DNA from: Saccharibacter sp. EH611
GTDB lineage: Bacteria > Pseudomonadota > Alphaproteobacteria > Acetobacterales > Acetobacteraceae
Reading direction: 5' to 3'
DNA: 64,000 nucleotides
Assembly: GCF_009834765.1 (NCBI RefSeq)
Contig: NZ_WVHP01000001.1
Location: forward strand, 1 to 64,000
Below the pieces are notes generated by a model. That model saw only the letters and a list, made by a program, of their open reading frames with translations. It was not told where the DNA came from and did not search any database. Below are positions 7,895 through 17,815 of the stretch, one piece after another; positions within the stretch are counted from its first letter, which is position 1; each line of letters starts with the position of its first letter. Made by a program: the position numbers and the translations under genes.

Positions 7895-8722
7895 ATGCGC
7901 CTCTCTCCTCATATGACGGTCATGCAAAATGTGGCACAGAAAGCAGCGCGCTCTCTGTTGCGTGATTTTGCAGAGGTCGAACAACTTCAGGTGAGCATTA
8001 AAGGCCCGGGAGACTTTGTCTCTCAGGCCGATATGCGCGCTGAAAACACTATTCGTGAAGAGCTTACCCGTGCCCGTCCAGGCTATGCTTTTCTCATGGA
8101 AGAAAGCGGCGCTTCTGGTGGCGATAACTGGACATGGCGCTGGATTGTCGATCCCCTAGATGGCACGTCCAACTTCCTCCACGGTATCCCCCATTGGGCC
8201 ATCTCCATCGGCCTGCAGCGCCGTCACCCTGATGGAACAGTCGAGCTGGTCGCGGGTGTGGTGTATAACCCTGTCGCCCATGAGATGTTCTGGGCTGAGA
8301 AAGGCGTTGGGGCGTTCCTTAATGAACGTCGCTTGCGGGTTTCGGCTCGTCGCAAACTCTCCGAATCCATGTTCGCAACCGGCATTCCTTTTGCCAAGGT
8401 TCCCGTTGAGCGCCATCGTCCCTTCGGGCGTATTCTTGGCTCTCTGATGCCTAAGGTCGCCGGTATCCGTCGTTGCGGCGCCGCCGCCCTTGACCTCGCT
8501 TGGTTGGCGGCTGGCCGCTATGAAGGCTATTGGGAACTTGGCCTGAAGCCATGGGATTGCGCTGCGGGAATCATCATTGTTCTTGAAGCTGGTGGTTACG
8601 CCACCGATGATGAGGGACGTGAGCTTGGCGGCATTGATGAAGACGTGAATATTGTGGCTGCAAATCCACATTTTCATACCCAATTGAAAGACCTTGTTCA
8701 TGGGGCGTTAACCGGCGCTTAA
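7895..8722 (+). CDS. suhB: Inositol monophosphatase family protein (SuhB-like)
   Basis: This is a Mg/Li-sensitive phosphatase-fold protein of 275 aa. The metal-binding motifs are all present: EES in FLMEESGA, the DPLDGTSNFLHG signature (DPxDGTxNF), and the C-terminal LKPWDCAAGIIIVLEAGG block (WDxAAG). Closest by eye to SuhB-type inositol-1-monophosphatases, which in Proteobacteria also act in rRNA transcription complexes. The start 3 bp after efp suggests co-transcription. A second, distinct family member (CysQ type) lies at 58257-59078. Confidence 0.9.
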   Translation: MRLSPHMTVMQNVAQKAARSLLRDFAEVEQLQVSIKGPGDFVSQADMRAENTIREELTRARPGYAFLMEESGASGGDNWTWRWIVDPLDGTSNFLHGIPHWAISIGLQRRHPDGTVELVAGVVYNPVAHEMFWAEKGVGAFLNERRLRVSARRKLSESMFATGIPFAKVPVERHRPFGRILGSLMPKVAGIRRCGAAALDLAWLAAGRYEGYWELGLKPWDCAAGIIIVLEAGGYATDDEGRELGGIDEDVNIVAANPHFHTQLKDLVHGALTGA

Positions 8723-8737
8723 TCCTCCGTGTTCTTT

Positions 8738-8782
8738 GAGAGTAATAGCACCTGAAGAGCATTGCAGGACGCTATTGCTCTC
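8738..8782. repeat. Inverted repeat between suhB and the OmpA-like gene
   Basis: GAGAGTAATAGC (8738-8749) faces GCTATTGCTCTC (8771-8782): a 12-bp stem with one G-T wobble and a 21-nt loop. No T-tract follows, so it is not a textbook terminator. It ends 15 bp before the next start codon and could occlude or protect that mRNA end. Confidence 0.5.
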
Positions 8783-8797
8783 GTCTAGGGTAACGGC

Positions 8798-9556
8798 ATG
8801 ACATATAGGTTGCCCCTTTCTCTTTTTTTGCTGACATCGGCTTTTTGCACGATCATGCCGCTGAACAGCCTTCATGCGCAGGTCTCCACGAATTTTGGAG
8901 CCCTGCCCTCCGAGCCCCCCCCCCATCAAAGCGTTTCTTCCACACAGCACAGAGCGCTTCACACACCAGCGGCACAGAAGCAGACACCCCCGCCAACTCC
9001 TACGCCGTCAGGTTATTCGCGCTCTTTAGATGTTCCACCTCAGGCACCCGCTCAGGTTGTCATCGCTTCTCCTTTTACACCAATCCCCACTCATCCAGCT
9101 GTTCCTCCCGACGAGATAAAACCCAGCAAAAACGCGCAAAGCCACTTTATCACGCGCGAAGGCCAAGGGCCGCGCATTGAGTTCGCCTCTTCCTCAACAG
9201 ATATGGATGAAGCCACGATTGATGCGCTGCGCCAGTTTGGAAAAGAGCTTGCCGACCAACCAACCAAACGACTCATTCTCCATAGTGTAGCGACATTGCC
9301 GGGAGACGAACCCTCCATGCCACGGCGAATTGCGCTGGTGCGGGCCTTAGCTGTTCGTTCTATCCTTATTCGTAGTGGCATTGCGAGCACGCGTATCTAT
9401 CCAGTTGCGCAAGGCCGTCCCGACCCTACTGATCACGATCCTGCTGACCGACTGGATATCGCGGTGGATGCCAATCCTGAGACTGGCCCTGCCCCAACAT
9501 CTGTTGCAGCACCCGATACGTTTTCTTCTGACAAACAAGGAGCACCAACGCCGTGA
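8798..9556 (+). CDS. Secreted OmpA-family C-terminal domain protein
   Basis: The 252-residue protein has a signal peptide (residues 1 to about 27, ending NSLHA), a long proline-rich linker (about 35-110) and an OmpA/MotB-like peptidoglycan-binding domain at about 125-235 (IEFASSSTDMDEATIDALRQ, then RALAVRSILIRSGIASTRI). The usual R-x-x-x-R/D-x-x-R ligand pattern is only partly preserved (DRLDIAVD instead of NRRVEI), so peptidoglycan binding may be altered. Its stop overlaps the GTG start of the MotA-like gene, making it the first member of a three-gene coupled module. Confidence 0.75.
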   Translation: MTYRLPLSLFLLTSAFCTIMPLNSLHAQVSTNFGALPSEPPPHQSVSSTQHRALHTPAAQKQTPPPTPTPSGYSRSLDVPPQAPAQVVIASPFTPIPTHPAVPPDEIKPSKNAQSHFITREGQGPRIEFASSSTDMDEATIDALRQFGKELADQPTKRLILHSVATLPGDEPSMPRRIALVRALAVRSILIRSGIASTRIYPVAQGRPDPTDHDPADRLDIAVDANPETGPAPTSVAAPDTFSSDKQGAPTP

Positions 9557-10596
9557 CACGCCCCACGCGTTATCTAGTCCGTATGGGCCTTTTCTTGGTC
9601 GTTATTGTGGGTCTTGCGTATGCGCTGCACCCGATGCTTATCCATGCCTTTATGGCCAATCCAGGACTTGATGGCACCATCATCGCCATCCTCCTGATTG
9701 GCGTTGCCTGGAACCTCCACCTCACGTTCCGCCTTTTCCCCGAAGTACGCTGGATTGAGTGCCTCCAACAAAATCGTTCTGGACTGAGCCTCCCTCCAGC
9801 GCCTCGCCTCCTCGCCCCCATGGCTCGCATCATCACAGCACGGCGGGAGCACAACGCGCATCTCTCTTTGTCATCCCAGACGACGAGTTCGCTCCTTGAT
9901 AGTTTAGAAGCGCGTATGGATGAAGGCCGTGAAATCTCACGCTACATAACGCAACTTCTAGTCTTCCTCGGTCTGCTCGGCACGTTTTACGGTTTGCTTC
10001 TAACGGTGCGCTCGATCGCTGACGTTATTGGCGGCATGCCTTCCGGCGGGAGTGACCTCACCGCTATGTTCGACCATGTTAAAACGGGCTTAGTGCAGCC
10101 ATTAGGTGGCATGTCGACAGCCTTCTCAGGCTCTATGTTTGGTCTTGCTGGTGCTCTCGTATTGGGCTTTTTAGACCTGACAACAGGCCAAGCGCAGACA
10201 CGTTTCTTTAATGATATTGAGGAATGGTTTGCAGGAATTACACGCGTAGAAGGGGCGCCATCACGTCCCAGCGCCTCTTTGTCTGACCCAGCCGAACTCG
10301 CCACTCTGTCAGAAACGATGGAAACATGGCTCCCGCGCGTGCAGGACTTTATGCGCCTCACCACCGAGAACGTTTCACTGCTTCAGCAGAATATCTCGAT
10401 GTTGCGCAAAAATGCTCATGACGCTGAAGAAAGCCGAGCTGCCATTCTGAACGCTCTCAAAGAGCTGACAAAAGCCGTCCGTGAGCAGCGCTATAATGAC
10501 CCAGCAACCCCTCAAATTCTTCAGCAAATTGAACGCGAACTGACTGGCTTGCGTAGCGACTTACACCATGAACGCTCTCTGTCACGGGAGGACTAA
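9553..10596 (+). CDS. MotA/TolQ/ExbB-like membrane protein
   Basis: This 347-residue inner-membrane protein belongs to the MotA/ExbB ion-channel superfamily. Two N-terminal membrane segments (about 10-35 and 43-63) are followed by a cytoplasmic part, then two further segments around LLVFLGLLGTFYGLLLTV and the conserved GLVQPLGGMSTAFSGSMFGL block. The C-terminus is coiled coil. GTG at 9553 overlaps the previous stop as GTGA. The pair with the following MotB-like gene, without any flagellar gene nearby, indicates a proton-driven envelope motor of unknown job rather than a flagellar stator. Confidence 0.78.
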   Translation: MTRPTRYLVRMGLFLVVIVGLAYALHPMLIHAFMANPGLDGTIIAILLIGVAWNLHLTFRLFPEVRWIECLQQNRSGLSLPPAPRLLAPMARIITARREHNAHLSLSSQTTSSLLDSLEARMDEGREISRYITQLLVFLGLLGTFYGLLLTVRSIADVIGGMPSGGSDLTAMFDHVKTGLVQPLGGMSTAFSGSMFGLAGALVLGFLDLTTGQAQTRFFNDIEEWFAGITRVEGAPSRPSASLSDPAELATLSETMETWLPRVQDFMRLTTENVSLLQQNISMLRKNAHDAEESRAAILNALKELTKAVREQRYNDPATPQILQQIERELTGLRSDLHHERSLSRED

Positions 10597-10598
10597 CC

Positions 10599-11588
10599 AT
10601 GGCCCGGCGCAAACGCTCACAATCCAGCCTTAACGTCTGGCCCGGCTATGTTGACGCACTCTCGACCCTTCTTATGGTCGTCACGTTTGTGTTGCTCGTC
10701 TTTGTCGTTGGGCAACAATTTCTGTCCGTCGCAATGACACAACGTGAGCATACACTTGAAACACTCAAGCAAGAAGTTGGCCGTCTGGCCAACATGCTCT
10801 CTCTCAGCCAACAGCAAGCGAAGAACCTTAGCGCGAGCAATGCGGCTTTAACGAACGCTTATCACGCTAAAGAAGCCGCCCTTGCAACAGCACAATCCAC
10901 CCTACAGGATAAAGAACGTCAACTTGCCGAAACCAATAGCTCTGCCAGCAGCTTGCAAACAGCACAATCTGGCGAAATCAGCTCCCTCTCTGCACAAGTT
11001 GCTGAACTCACCCGGCAGCTTCAGACCATCGCTGAAGCCCTAGATGTTGAAAGAAAAGAAGCACAAAGCAAAGATGAGCAGATTGCTGATTTAGATAAAA
11101 AGCTGAATCTCGCCCTAGCGGATAAAATCAATCAGCTCAAAAAATATCGCTCTGAGTTTTTTGGACGGCTGCATGACCTTCTCAAAAACCAATCTGGCAT
11201 CACCGTTGTCGGGGATCGCTTTGTCTTCCAGTCCGAAATTCTCTTTCCACCCGGCAGTGCCGCTCTAAGTGAACAAGGCAGACAGCAAATCCGCACCCTT
11301 GCCCGCACGTTTCATGACGTGTCAGCCACGATTCCGACCGATATTCCGTGGATTTTACGTGTTGACGGCCATGCGGACAAACAGCCGATTCATACGGCCT
11401 TCCCCAGCAATTGGGAGCTCTCTTCAGCGCGTGCGATTACGGTGGTCAAAATGCTCATTGCTGAAGGGATCGACCCCCGTCATCTCGCCGCCACGGGTTT
11501 TTCAGACTTTCAACCTCTTGATTCCGGCAGTACAGCAGAAGCTTACGCCCATAATCGACGGATTGAGTTTCGCTTAACAGACCGTTAA
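10599..11588 (+). CDS. MotB-like peptidoglycan-binding membrane protein
   Basis: The 329-residue protein has a single N-terminal membrane helix (VDALSTLLMVVTFVLLVFVV, about 18-37) with the MotB/ExbD-like aspartate at its start. A long periplasmic coiled coil follows (about 50-190, with heptads rich in Leu, Ala and Gln). The C-terminal OmpA-like domain (about 195-329) carries FQSEILFPPGSAALSEQG, RVDGHAD and the ligand-binding end HNRRIEFRL. Two bases separate it from the MotA-like gene. Together they resemble stator-type complexes that couple proton flow to force on the cell wall. Confidence 0.8.
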   Translation: MARRKRSQSSLNVWPGYVDALSTLLMVVTFVLLVFVVGQQFLSVAMTQREHTLETLKQEVGRLANMLSLSQQQAKNLSASNAALTNAYHAKEAALATAQSTLQDKERQLAETNSSASSLQTAQSGEISSLSAQVAELTRQLQTIAEALDVERKEAQSKDEQIADLDKKLNLALADKINQLKKYRSEFFGRLHDLLKNQSGITVVGDRFVFQSEILFPPGSAALSEQGRQQIRTLARTFHDVSATIPTDIPWILRVDGHADKQPIHTAFPSNWELSSARAITVVKMLIAEGIDPRHLAATGFSDFQPLDSGSTAEAYAHNRRIEFRLTDR

Positions 11589-11610
11589 AAAACGGACTCT
11601 TTCATTGCCA

Positions 11611-11661
11611 TCAGCATGGCGTTAAGGCCTATCGCGCAAACGCCATGCTGACAGAGCTTTT
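11611..11661 (+). terminator. Rho-independent terminator-like hairpin before lepA
   Basis: TCAGCATGGCGTT (11611-11623) and AACGCCATGCTGA (11639-11651) form a perfect 13-bp stem with a 15-nt loop, followed by CAGAGCTTTT. It sits 23 bp after the MotB-like stop and would separate that module from lepA. Confidence 0.6.
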
Positions 11662-11682
11662 AGAATCGCTTATATAGCCGCC

Positions 11683-13485
11683 ATGACCGACACACCGCTT
11701 CACCTGATCCGCAATTTTTCGATCATTGCCCATATTGACCACGGCAAATCCACTCTCGCTGACCGGCTTATTGAAGCCTGTGGCGCTCTGACTGCTCGCG
11801 AGATGAAAGGTCAGGTGCTCGACTCTATGGAGCTTGAGCAAGAACGCGGCATTACCATTAAGGCCCAAACGGTGCGTCTGACCTATCCTGCCAAGGATGG
11901 GAACATATACACCTTAAACCTCATGGACACGCCCGGCCATGTAGACTTTGCTTATGAAGTCAGCCGCTCTCTAGCCGCTTGTGAAGGCTCCCTTCTAGTT
12001 GTCGATGCCTCCCAAGGGGTCGAAGCCCAAACTCTGGCCAATGTGTATCAAGCGATTGAAGCTGATCATGAGATTGTGCCTGTCCTGAACAAAATCGACC
12101 TTCCTGCGGCCGAGCCAGAGCGCGTACGCAACCAAATTGAAGACGTCGTGGGAATCCCCGCTGATGAAACGGTTGATATTAGCGCCAAAACCGGCCTGAA
12201 TATTGAAGGCGTGCTGGAAGCGCTCGTCCACCGTCTTCCGCCACCGAAAGGGGATGCAGAAGCTCCCCTGCAAGCCCTTCTTGTGGATAGTTGGTATGAC
12301 ACCTATCTTGGCGTGATTACGCTTGTTCGCATTAAAGAAGGACGCGTCAAAAAGGGTGACCGCATCCGTATGATGCAGATGGGTGCGACATACCATGTCG
12401 ATCAGGTTGGTGTGTTCCATCCAAAAATGACCCCCGTTGACTCATTGGGCCCTGGCGAGATCGGCTATATTAACGCCGCCATTAAAGCGGTGGCCGATTG
12501 TAATGTCGGGGATACGATCACCCTCGATAATCGCCCAGCAGAGAAAGCTCTTCCCGGCTTTAAGCCCTCTGTGCCTGTTGTGTGGTGCGGCCTCTTTCCT
12601 ATTAACGCTGATGATTTCGAAAAGCTGCGCAACAGCCTTGCCAAGCTGCGCCTCAATGATGCGTCCTTCCATTTTGAAGCTGAAACTTCAGCGGCTCTTG
12701 GCTTTGGATTCCGTTGTGGCTTCCTCGGGCTGCTGCATCTTGAGATCATCCAAGAACGCCTCTCGCGTGAGTTTAACCTCGATCTTATCGCGACTGCGCC
12801 TTCTGTGGTGTATAAACTCCACCATGCTAATGGCACAGTAGAGGAGCTCCATAACCCTGCTGATATGCCTGACCTCTCCCAGGTTGCGCATATTGAAGAA
12901 CCTTGGATCAAAGCCTCCATCATGGTTCAAGATGATTATCTCGGCCCTGTGCTTACACTCTGCACAGAACGCCGTGGTGTTCAGCTCGACCTCACTTATG
13001 TGGGCAATCGCGCAATGGCCGTCTATCGCCTGCCACTCAATGAAGTGGTGTTCGATTTCTATGACCGCCTTAAATCCCTCTCACGCGGTTATGCGTCGTT
13101 TGACTACCAAATGGACGGCTACGAAGAGAGCAACCTTGTGCGCATCTCTATCCTCGTTAATCACGAGCCTGTTGACGCACTTTCCTTCGTTGCCCATCGC
13201 TCCGCTGCCGAAACGCGCGGGCGCGCTATTTGTGCGAAGCTGAAGGAGCTCATTCCACGTCAGCTCTTTAAGATCGCCATTCAGGCCTCCATTGGCTCCA
13301 AAGTCATCGCGCGTGAAACATTGGGCGCAATGTCCAAGGACGTGACGGCGAAATGCTATGGTGGTGACATCTCCCGTAAGCGAAAGCTGCTTGATAAGCA
13401 GAAGGAAGGGAAGAAGCGGATGCGCCAATTCGGCAAAGTCGAAATTCCACAAAGTGCCTTCCTCGCTGCCCTGAAGATGGACTAA
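11683..13485 (+). CDS. lepA: Elongation factor 4 (LepA)
   Basis: LepA is a translational GTPase that binds the ribosome and can back-translocate tRNAs. G-motifs are clear: AHIDHGKST (G1), DTPGH (G3) and NKID (G4), with ISAKTGLN as G5. Domains II, III and V follow, then the LepA-specific C-terminal domain ending [18 protein letters not shown]. 600 aa is the standard length. A glycosyltransferase gene begins 4 bp after the stop. Confidence 0.97.
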   Translation: MTDTPLHLIRNFSIIAHIDHGKSTLADRLIEACGALTAREMKGQVLDSMELEQERGITIKAQTVRLTYPAKDGNIYTLNLMDTPGHVDFAYEVSRSLAACEGSLLVVDASQGVEAQTLANVYQAIEADHEIVPVLNKIDLPAAEPERVRNQIEDVVGIPADETVDISAKTGLNIEGVLEALVHRLPPPKGDAEAPLQALLVDSWYDTYLGVITLVRIKEGRVKKGDRIRMMQMGATYHVDQVGVFHPKMTPVDSLGPGEIGYINAAIKAVADCNVGDTITLDNRPAEKALPGFKPSVPVVWCGLFPINADDFEKLRNSLAKLRLNDASFHFEAETSAALGFGFRCGFLGLLHLEIIQERLSREFNLDLIATAPSVVYKLHHANGTVEELHNPADMPDLSQVAHIEEPWIKASIMVQDDYLGPVLTLCTERRGVQLDLTYVGNRAMAVYRLPLNEVVFDFYDRLKSLSRGYASFDYQMDGYEESNLVRISILVNHEPVDALSFVAHRSAAETRGRAICAKLKELIPRQLFKIAIQASIGSKVIARETLGAMSKDVTAKCYGGDISRKRKLLDKQKEGKKRMRQFGKVEIPQSAFLAALKMD

Positions 13486-13489
13486 CTCT

Positions 13490-14869
13490 ATGCCCCGTAC
13501 CGCCGCTCTTTTGTGCGTCCAAAATGCAGCCTCATCTCTCGGCTGGTGGATTGCCCATCATGTGGCGGTCGGGTTCTCAACATTGTTGATCTGTGATGAC
13601 CACTCCATGGATGGAAGCTGGGACATCATCACGCAAGCAGCGCAGCATTACGACATCCGTTACTCCCGCACTGATACAACCGTAACAGACGACTACACGC
13701 GCCGTCAGGCTGCGATGGTCTCCCTCGCTCATCAAGAGCGCGCTGATCTGGAGTGGATCCTTCCGCTCAGTCCTGATGAATATATGATGCCAGAGACAGA
13801 GTCTGTTTCGGCCTTCTTCGATACGGTTCAACAACATCTCGGCACGGAACGTTTTAACGCCACAACAGCCATCCCACTTAATTGGTGCCTGTGTGGAATG
13901 AACGGCCTCCCCTCTTTTGAAACAATAGACCAGCCCTCCCCGCGTGCGCTCTATACACGTCACGCCCCACATGATTTTCCAGACCATCGCGTCACACGAT
14001 CATTTTTCCGTCCTCAAGACCTCACGGATCAACTACCCGATCCATTCATTCACTGCTCTTCAGCGCCCGATTGGACATTTGGCCGCATTATCCATGACGC
14101 TGCGGCCTCCAGCCCGCATCTAGCGGCACGTGATTATTATGACCGTAATGATGTGCTCTATCAGGACGGAAGACGCTTTTTACATGCCAGCCAAAATCAC
14201 GCCGCGACTATTTTTCAAACTGTTTTACTTCACCAAACACGGCAGCTACGCCAACAACCCTATACGACACAGTCGGCGCATAAGGCAGAATCCCTCACAC
14301 TTGAGCAGCATTATATTGGGTCTCTTGAGCGCTTCTTGGTCGTTGACTATCAAACATATCGCGTCAGATGGCAGAATCGTACGGCATATTGTGCCAATCG
14401 TGAAACACGCCTCTGCCTTGCCGCTGCCGCTGCGACAGATGTGGATAAAAAGACGTATAAAGCGTGGCTCTATACTGAAAATCCACTGCCTCTTTCCTAC
14501 CTTCCTCTCAATGCAGAGGTACAACGCTTTAGCCACCTCTCCGACGTCATTCCCCTCACCGTGACGCGTCATTCAGACGGAGCGGAACTGTCTCTGGTCC
14601 ATGAGCCTGAGAAGATAACGCTCCACGGCCAAAGCCTCTTTCCACTCTTCCCCGTTCCGCATAATACGCCAGAGAACGCTCCATTTCGTGCCCTTCAACA
14701 TTTAATACAGCATGGTTTATCTGCCCATGCAGTGCGAAAGGCGCTCAACTCTATGGCATGGAACGCACCATCTGCTCTTGCCGCCATCTGTGCTCACCTC
14801 CCCTACGAGGAGGCCTCACAGCTCCTCACGCCACTTTTACTGCGTCTTTTGCAAAAAGATCCCGCCTAA
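13490..14869 (+). CDS. Glycosyltransferase family 2-like protein
   Basis: The N-terminal half (about 1-200) resembles GT-A folds of the family 2/DUF23-like group. It opens with a strand and loop NAASSLGWWIAHHVAVGFS, then CDDHSMDGSWDI (nucleotide-sugar side) and LSPDEYMM, which occupies the place of the DxD metal motif. The C-terminal 250 residues have no recognised domain. 459 aa, no signal peptide or membrane segment. The acceptor is unknown; an exopolysaccharide or envelope glycan role is inferred only from the fold. The 4-bp gap to lepA suggests co-transcription. Confidence 0.65.
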   Translation: MPRTAALLCVQNAASSLGWWIAHHVAVGFSTLLICDDHSMDGSWDIITQAAQHYDIRYSRTDTTVTDDYTRRQAAMVSLAHQERADLEWILPLSPDEYMMPETESVSAFFDTVQQHLGTERFNATTAIPLNWCLCGMNGLPSFETIDQPSPRALYTRHAPHDFPDHRVTRSFFRPQDLTDQLPDPFIHCSSAPDWTFGRIIHDAAASSPHLAARDYYDRNDVLYQDGRRFLHASQNHAATIFQTVLLHQTRQLRQQPYTTQSAHKAESLTLEQHYIGSLERFLVVDYQTYRVRWQNRTAYCANRETRLCLAAAAATDVDKKTYKAWLYTENPLPLSYLPLNAEVQRFSHLSDVIPLTVTRHSDGAELSLVHEPEKITLHGQSLFPLFPVPHNTPENAPFRALQHLIQHGLSAHAVRKALNSMAWNAPSALAAICAHLPYEEASQLLTPLLLRLLQKDPA

Positions 14870-14899
14870 TCTCTCCCTTTTGAACGCTGGAGTAGCTGA

Positions 14900-16231
14900 G
14901 TGTTGCCCGCCCTCCTTGACCGCTATTTTCATATTTCTCGTCGTGGTTCGACCATAGGACGTGAGATCATTGCTGGCCTTACCATCTTTGGAGCCATGGC
15001 CTATATCGTAGCGGTCAACCCCGCCATCTTAGCCTCTACAGGGCTCGCTCGACACGATATGGTCATGACCACCATCGCAGGTGCGGTGGCTGGAACGCTT
15101 ATTATGGCACTCTGGGCACGCCTTCCCATCGCTCTTGCCCCTGCCATGAGCAGTAATGTGCTCTTCGCACAAGTAATCGTACAGCAAGCCCATGTACGTC
15201 CCACAACGGCCTTTACCGTCGTTTTCTTCAGTGGTCTCTGCTTTACAGTTCTGTCGCTGACACGGGTTCGACAAAAAATTATTAAAGGCTTCCCCCCTGC
15301 TATTATCCTTGGGATTCAGATCGCTATCGGAGCATTTATTGCCCGCATTGGCCTTCTATCAGCAGGAATTGCCATCCCATCACCTATGGGGTTAAGCTTC
15401 GCCCCGTTGTCTCATCCCAGCGTTGTTCTTGCCTTAGCTGGCATTTTCCTCTGTGCCCTCCTCAGCGTCCTGCGCGTGCCAGCAGCACTCCTACTGACCA
15501 TTGTCATCCTCACTCTTGCTGGTATTTTTGTGCCAGACGCCTCTCACCATCCCATCACCACCATCCCAGCCCATATTATCGACTGGCCTCATTATCCAAC
15601 GTCCCTTCTCTTCCCCTTCGACTTCCACGATTTCTTTAACCATCTCGGCCTTCTGCTCCCCATCACGCTTTACGTTTTGTTAAGCGACTTTTTTGATGCA
15701 ACAGGCACTATGATGAGTGTCACACATCGCGCCGGCCTTAGTGGAACAGCCGAACATCCAGACCTCGACCACCGCGCCTTTGCCTCCGATGGAGCGGCCA
15801 GTGTTGTCGGTGCTGTTTTAGGCACCTGCACTGTCTCCGCTTATCTTGAAAGTCTTGCAGGGGCAGAAGCAGGCGGACGCACAGGGCTCAGCGCTCTTAT
15901 TGTCGCGCTTTTATTCGCGCTTTCGTGCATTTTTTGGCCTCTTCTTACCTGCATCCCAGCGCTTGCAACCGCACCGGTTCTTGTTCTCGTTGGGCTTGGC
16001 ATGCTGGGGTCTCTCACCCGTTTACCAGCAACATTAGAGGAGTCGATTACACCGCTCTTCATGCTGCTTATTGCTGTCATTACAGGCAATTTCATGCTCA
16101 GTCTTACCTGCGGTATGCTTCTTTACACAGGTGTTGCTCTTGTATTGCGTCGCTTTAATCGTATCACCCCCATTATTATCGGGTTAGACGTCGCGTTTAT
16201 TTGCTACATGTTCTTGCAAAGCCGTTTGTAA
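14900..16231 (+). CDS. NCS2 family purine permease (AzgA-like)
   Basis: This is a polytopic inner-membrane permease of 443 aa with about 13 membrane segments, of the nucleobase-cation symporter-2 group. AzgA-subfamily features include the GREIIAGLTIFGAMAYIVAVNP opening (20-41), APAMSSNVLFA in helix 3, the FFDATGTMMSV block and GAVLGTCTVSAYLESLAGAE. AzgA-like members usually carry guanine or hypoxanthine; substrate not proven here. The start is GTG at 14900. Its stop overlaps the next gene's ATG (TAATG). Confidence 0.88.
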   Translation: MLPALLDRYFHISRRGSTIGREIIAGLTIFGAMAYIVAVNPAILASTGLARHDMVMTTIAGAVAGTLIMALWARLPIALAPAMSSNVLFAQVIVQQAHVRPTTAFTVVFFSGLCFTVLSLTRVRQKIIKGFPPAIILGIQIAIGAFIARIGLLSAGIAIPSPMGLSFAPLSHPSVVLALAGIFLCALLSVLRVPAALLLTIVILTLAGIFVPDASHHPITTIPAHIIDWPHYPTSLLFPFDFHDFFNHLGLLLPITLYVLLSDFFDATGTMMSVTHRAGLSGTAEHPDLDHRAFASDGAASVVGAVLGTCTVSAYLESLAGAEAGGRTGLSALIVALLFALSCIFWPLLTCIPALATAPVLVLVGLGMLGSLTRLPATLEESITPLFMLLIAVITGNFMLSLTCGMLLYTGVALVLRRFNRITPIIIGLDVAFICYMFLQSRL

Positions 16232-16470
16232 TGGAATGCCCAAAAGCTCCTGCCGAACTTGATGTGCGAGGCCTTTCTTGCCCAATGCCTCTACTCAAAA
16301 CACATCAACGCATGCGCAGCATGAACGCGGGAGATGTCATCCATGTTCTCTCGGATGATCCGACGAGCTTACGTGACATTCCTGCCTGGTGCCATAAAAT
16401 GGGCCATCTTTTAGTAGAGACTAAGAGATTGACTGAAGGCATATCCTTCACAATCCAACATCACGCGTAA
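16231..16470 (+). CDS. TusA-family sulphur carrier protein
   Basis: The 79-residue protein has the TusA/YeeD/SirA fold and the diagnostic cysteine-proline motif DVRGLSCPMPLLKT, whose cysteine carries persulphide sulphur, plus the later SDDPTSLRDIPAWC strand-helix. TusA proteins relay sulphur for tRNA thiolation or molybdenum cofactor. ATG at 16231 overlaps the purine permease stop as TAATG. Without a tusBCDE cluster nearby the exact pathway is open. Confidence 0.88.
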   Translation: MECPKAPAELDVRGLSCPMPLLKTHQRMRSMNAGDVIHVLSDDPTSLRDIPAWCHKMGHLLVETKRLTEGISFTIQHHA

Positions 16471-16609
16471 TCACGATGAGAGCCATACACATTGATTGAG
16501 TACTAAAGTGCTTTACACACCCATTGTTTGCCTATCATGGGTAGAAAAAAACTGATTTCCCCTGTAAAGCCGTATTAGTTTCATGACCTGAATCTCAGCT
16601 GGATAGTTC

Positions 16610-16903
16610 ATGCCCAACCACAGCACCTCCTCTTCTTCCACGGCCCTTGAGCAGCTCTCATTTGAAGACGCCCTCTCGGAATTAGAGCAGATCGTTCGCG
16701 CCCTAGAAAATGGGCAGATGAAACTTGAAGAAGCCATCACGGCCTATGAGCGCGGTGCTGCGCTGCGTCGTCATTGTGAATTACGCTTGGGAGAAGCTGA
16801 AATGAGGGTCAAGGCCATTGTGCAACATGCCGATGGCTCTATTCACCAAGATGATATATCATCTGCCGCCGCGCCCAATAGCCGTGAGGAACCATCTCGA
16901 TGA
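16610..16903 (+). CDS. xseB: Exodeoxyribonuclease VII small subunit
   Basis: XseB wraps the XseA large subunit. The 97-residue protein shows the conserved LSFEDALSELEQIVRALENG followed by LEEAITAYERGAALRRHCE, essentially the whole family domain. It begins the xseB-ispA-dxs-tlyA operon typical of Alphaproteobacteria and overlaps ispA by 4 bases (ATGA). Confidence 0.93.
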   Translation: MPNHSTSSSSTALEQLSFEDALSELEQIVRALENGQMKLEEAITAYERGAALRRHCELRLGEAEMRVKAIVQHADGSIHQDDISSAAAPNSREEPSR

Positions 16904-17808
16904 CCGATAGCCGCCCTCTTCCCCTCAAGGAAGCCCTTGCTCAGGCTTGTCGTGAGATTGAACAAAGCATTGACCGCTTGCTCCCCCCCGTATCAGGCGA
17001 TGAATCCCTCCTCATCGACGCTATGCGGTACGCGGCCCTCAATGGTGGCAAGCGGCTACGTGGCTTCCTTGTGCTTGAAACAGCCGCTTTGTTTGGGGCC
17101 GACCATGATGCCGCCTTGCGTGTCGCTGCTTCGGTAGAATTTTTGCACGCTTACTCCCTCGTGCATGATGATCTTCCTGCTATGGATGACGACGACCTCC
17201 GTCGAGGCAAGCCCTCTACGCATAAGAAATTTAATGAAGCTTTTGCGATCCTCGCTGGGGATGCATTGCAGACTCGGGCTTTTGAAGTCCTTCTCGAACC
17301 AGCCACACAGGCTGATCCTACTATTCGCGCTCACCTCGCTCTTGCTCTAGCCCAGGCCTCCGGCGCCGCAGGGATGGTTGGCGGCCAAGTGATTGATATC
17401 CGAGGGGAAGGACGCGCTCTCCCCTTGGAGCAAGTGCAACGCCTTCACGCTTTAAAGACAGGTGCCCTTATTCGCTATGCCGCTGAGGCTGGTGCTATTT
17501 TGGGTGGTGCAGCCGAAAACGATCCACGCCGTCTCGCTATCCGCGCTTATGGTGACGACCTTGGCACGGCTTTCCAAGTAGCCGATGATGTCCTCGACAG
17601 CACCGCCAGCACAGAAGAGCTTGGTAAGACCGCCGGAAAAGACGAAGACGCCAGTAAATCAAATTATGTCTCGCTTCTTGGCATTGATGGTGCCCGCGCT
17701 GAAGCGCGCCGTTTAAGCACACAAGCACGCGACGCCCTTTCCTCATTTGGCCCACGAGCCGAAACTCTCCGCTCCCTTGCGGATTATTTTGTTGAACGCA
17801 GGAGCTGA
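16900..17808 (+). CDS. ispA: Farnesyl diphosphate synthase (polyprenyl synthetase)
   Basis: It condenses isopentenyl diphosphate with DMAPP/GPP to farnesyl diphosphate for quinones, hopanoids and undecaprenyl carriers. The first aspartate-rich motif is [15 protein letters not shown] and the second DDVLD (in [12 protein letters not shown]); GGKRLRG near residue 50 binds IPP. 302 aa is normal. It overlaps xseB and is followed within 8 bp by dxs, so precursor supply and condensation are co-expressed. Confidence 0.94.
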   Translation: MTDSRPLPLKEALAQACREIEQSIDRLLPPVSGDESLLIDAMRYAALNGGKRLRGFLVLETAALFGADHDAALRVAASVEFLHAYSLVHDDLPAMDDDDLRRGKPSTHKKFNEAFAILAGDALQTRAFEVLLEPATQADPTIRAHLALALAQASGAAGMVGGQVIDIRGEGRALPLEQVQRLHALKTGALIRYAAEAGAILGGAAENDPRRLAIRAYGDDLGTAFQVADDVLDSTASTEELGKTAGKDEDASKSNYVSLLGIDGARAEARRLSTQARDALSSFGPRAETLRSLADYFVERRS

Positions 17809-17815
17809 TCGCCAC

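Noticed and set aside
9553-11588. Calling the MotA/MotB-like pair a flagellar stator or TolQR
   Set aside because: No flagellar, tolA/tolB/pal or tonB genes are adjacent, and the long coiled coil with OmpA domain does not match TolR.
16471-16609. Possible riboswitch or small RNA upstream of xseB
   Set aside because: No conserved motif or stable fold could be recognised by eye.
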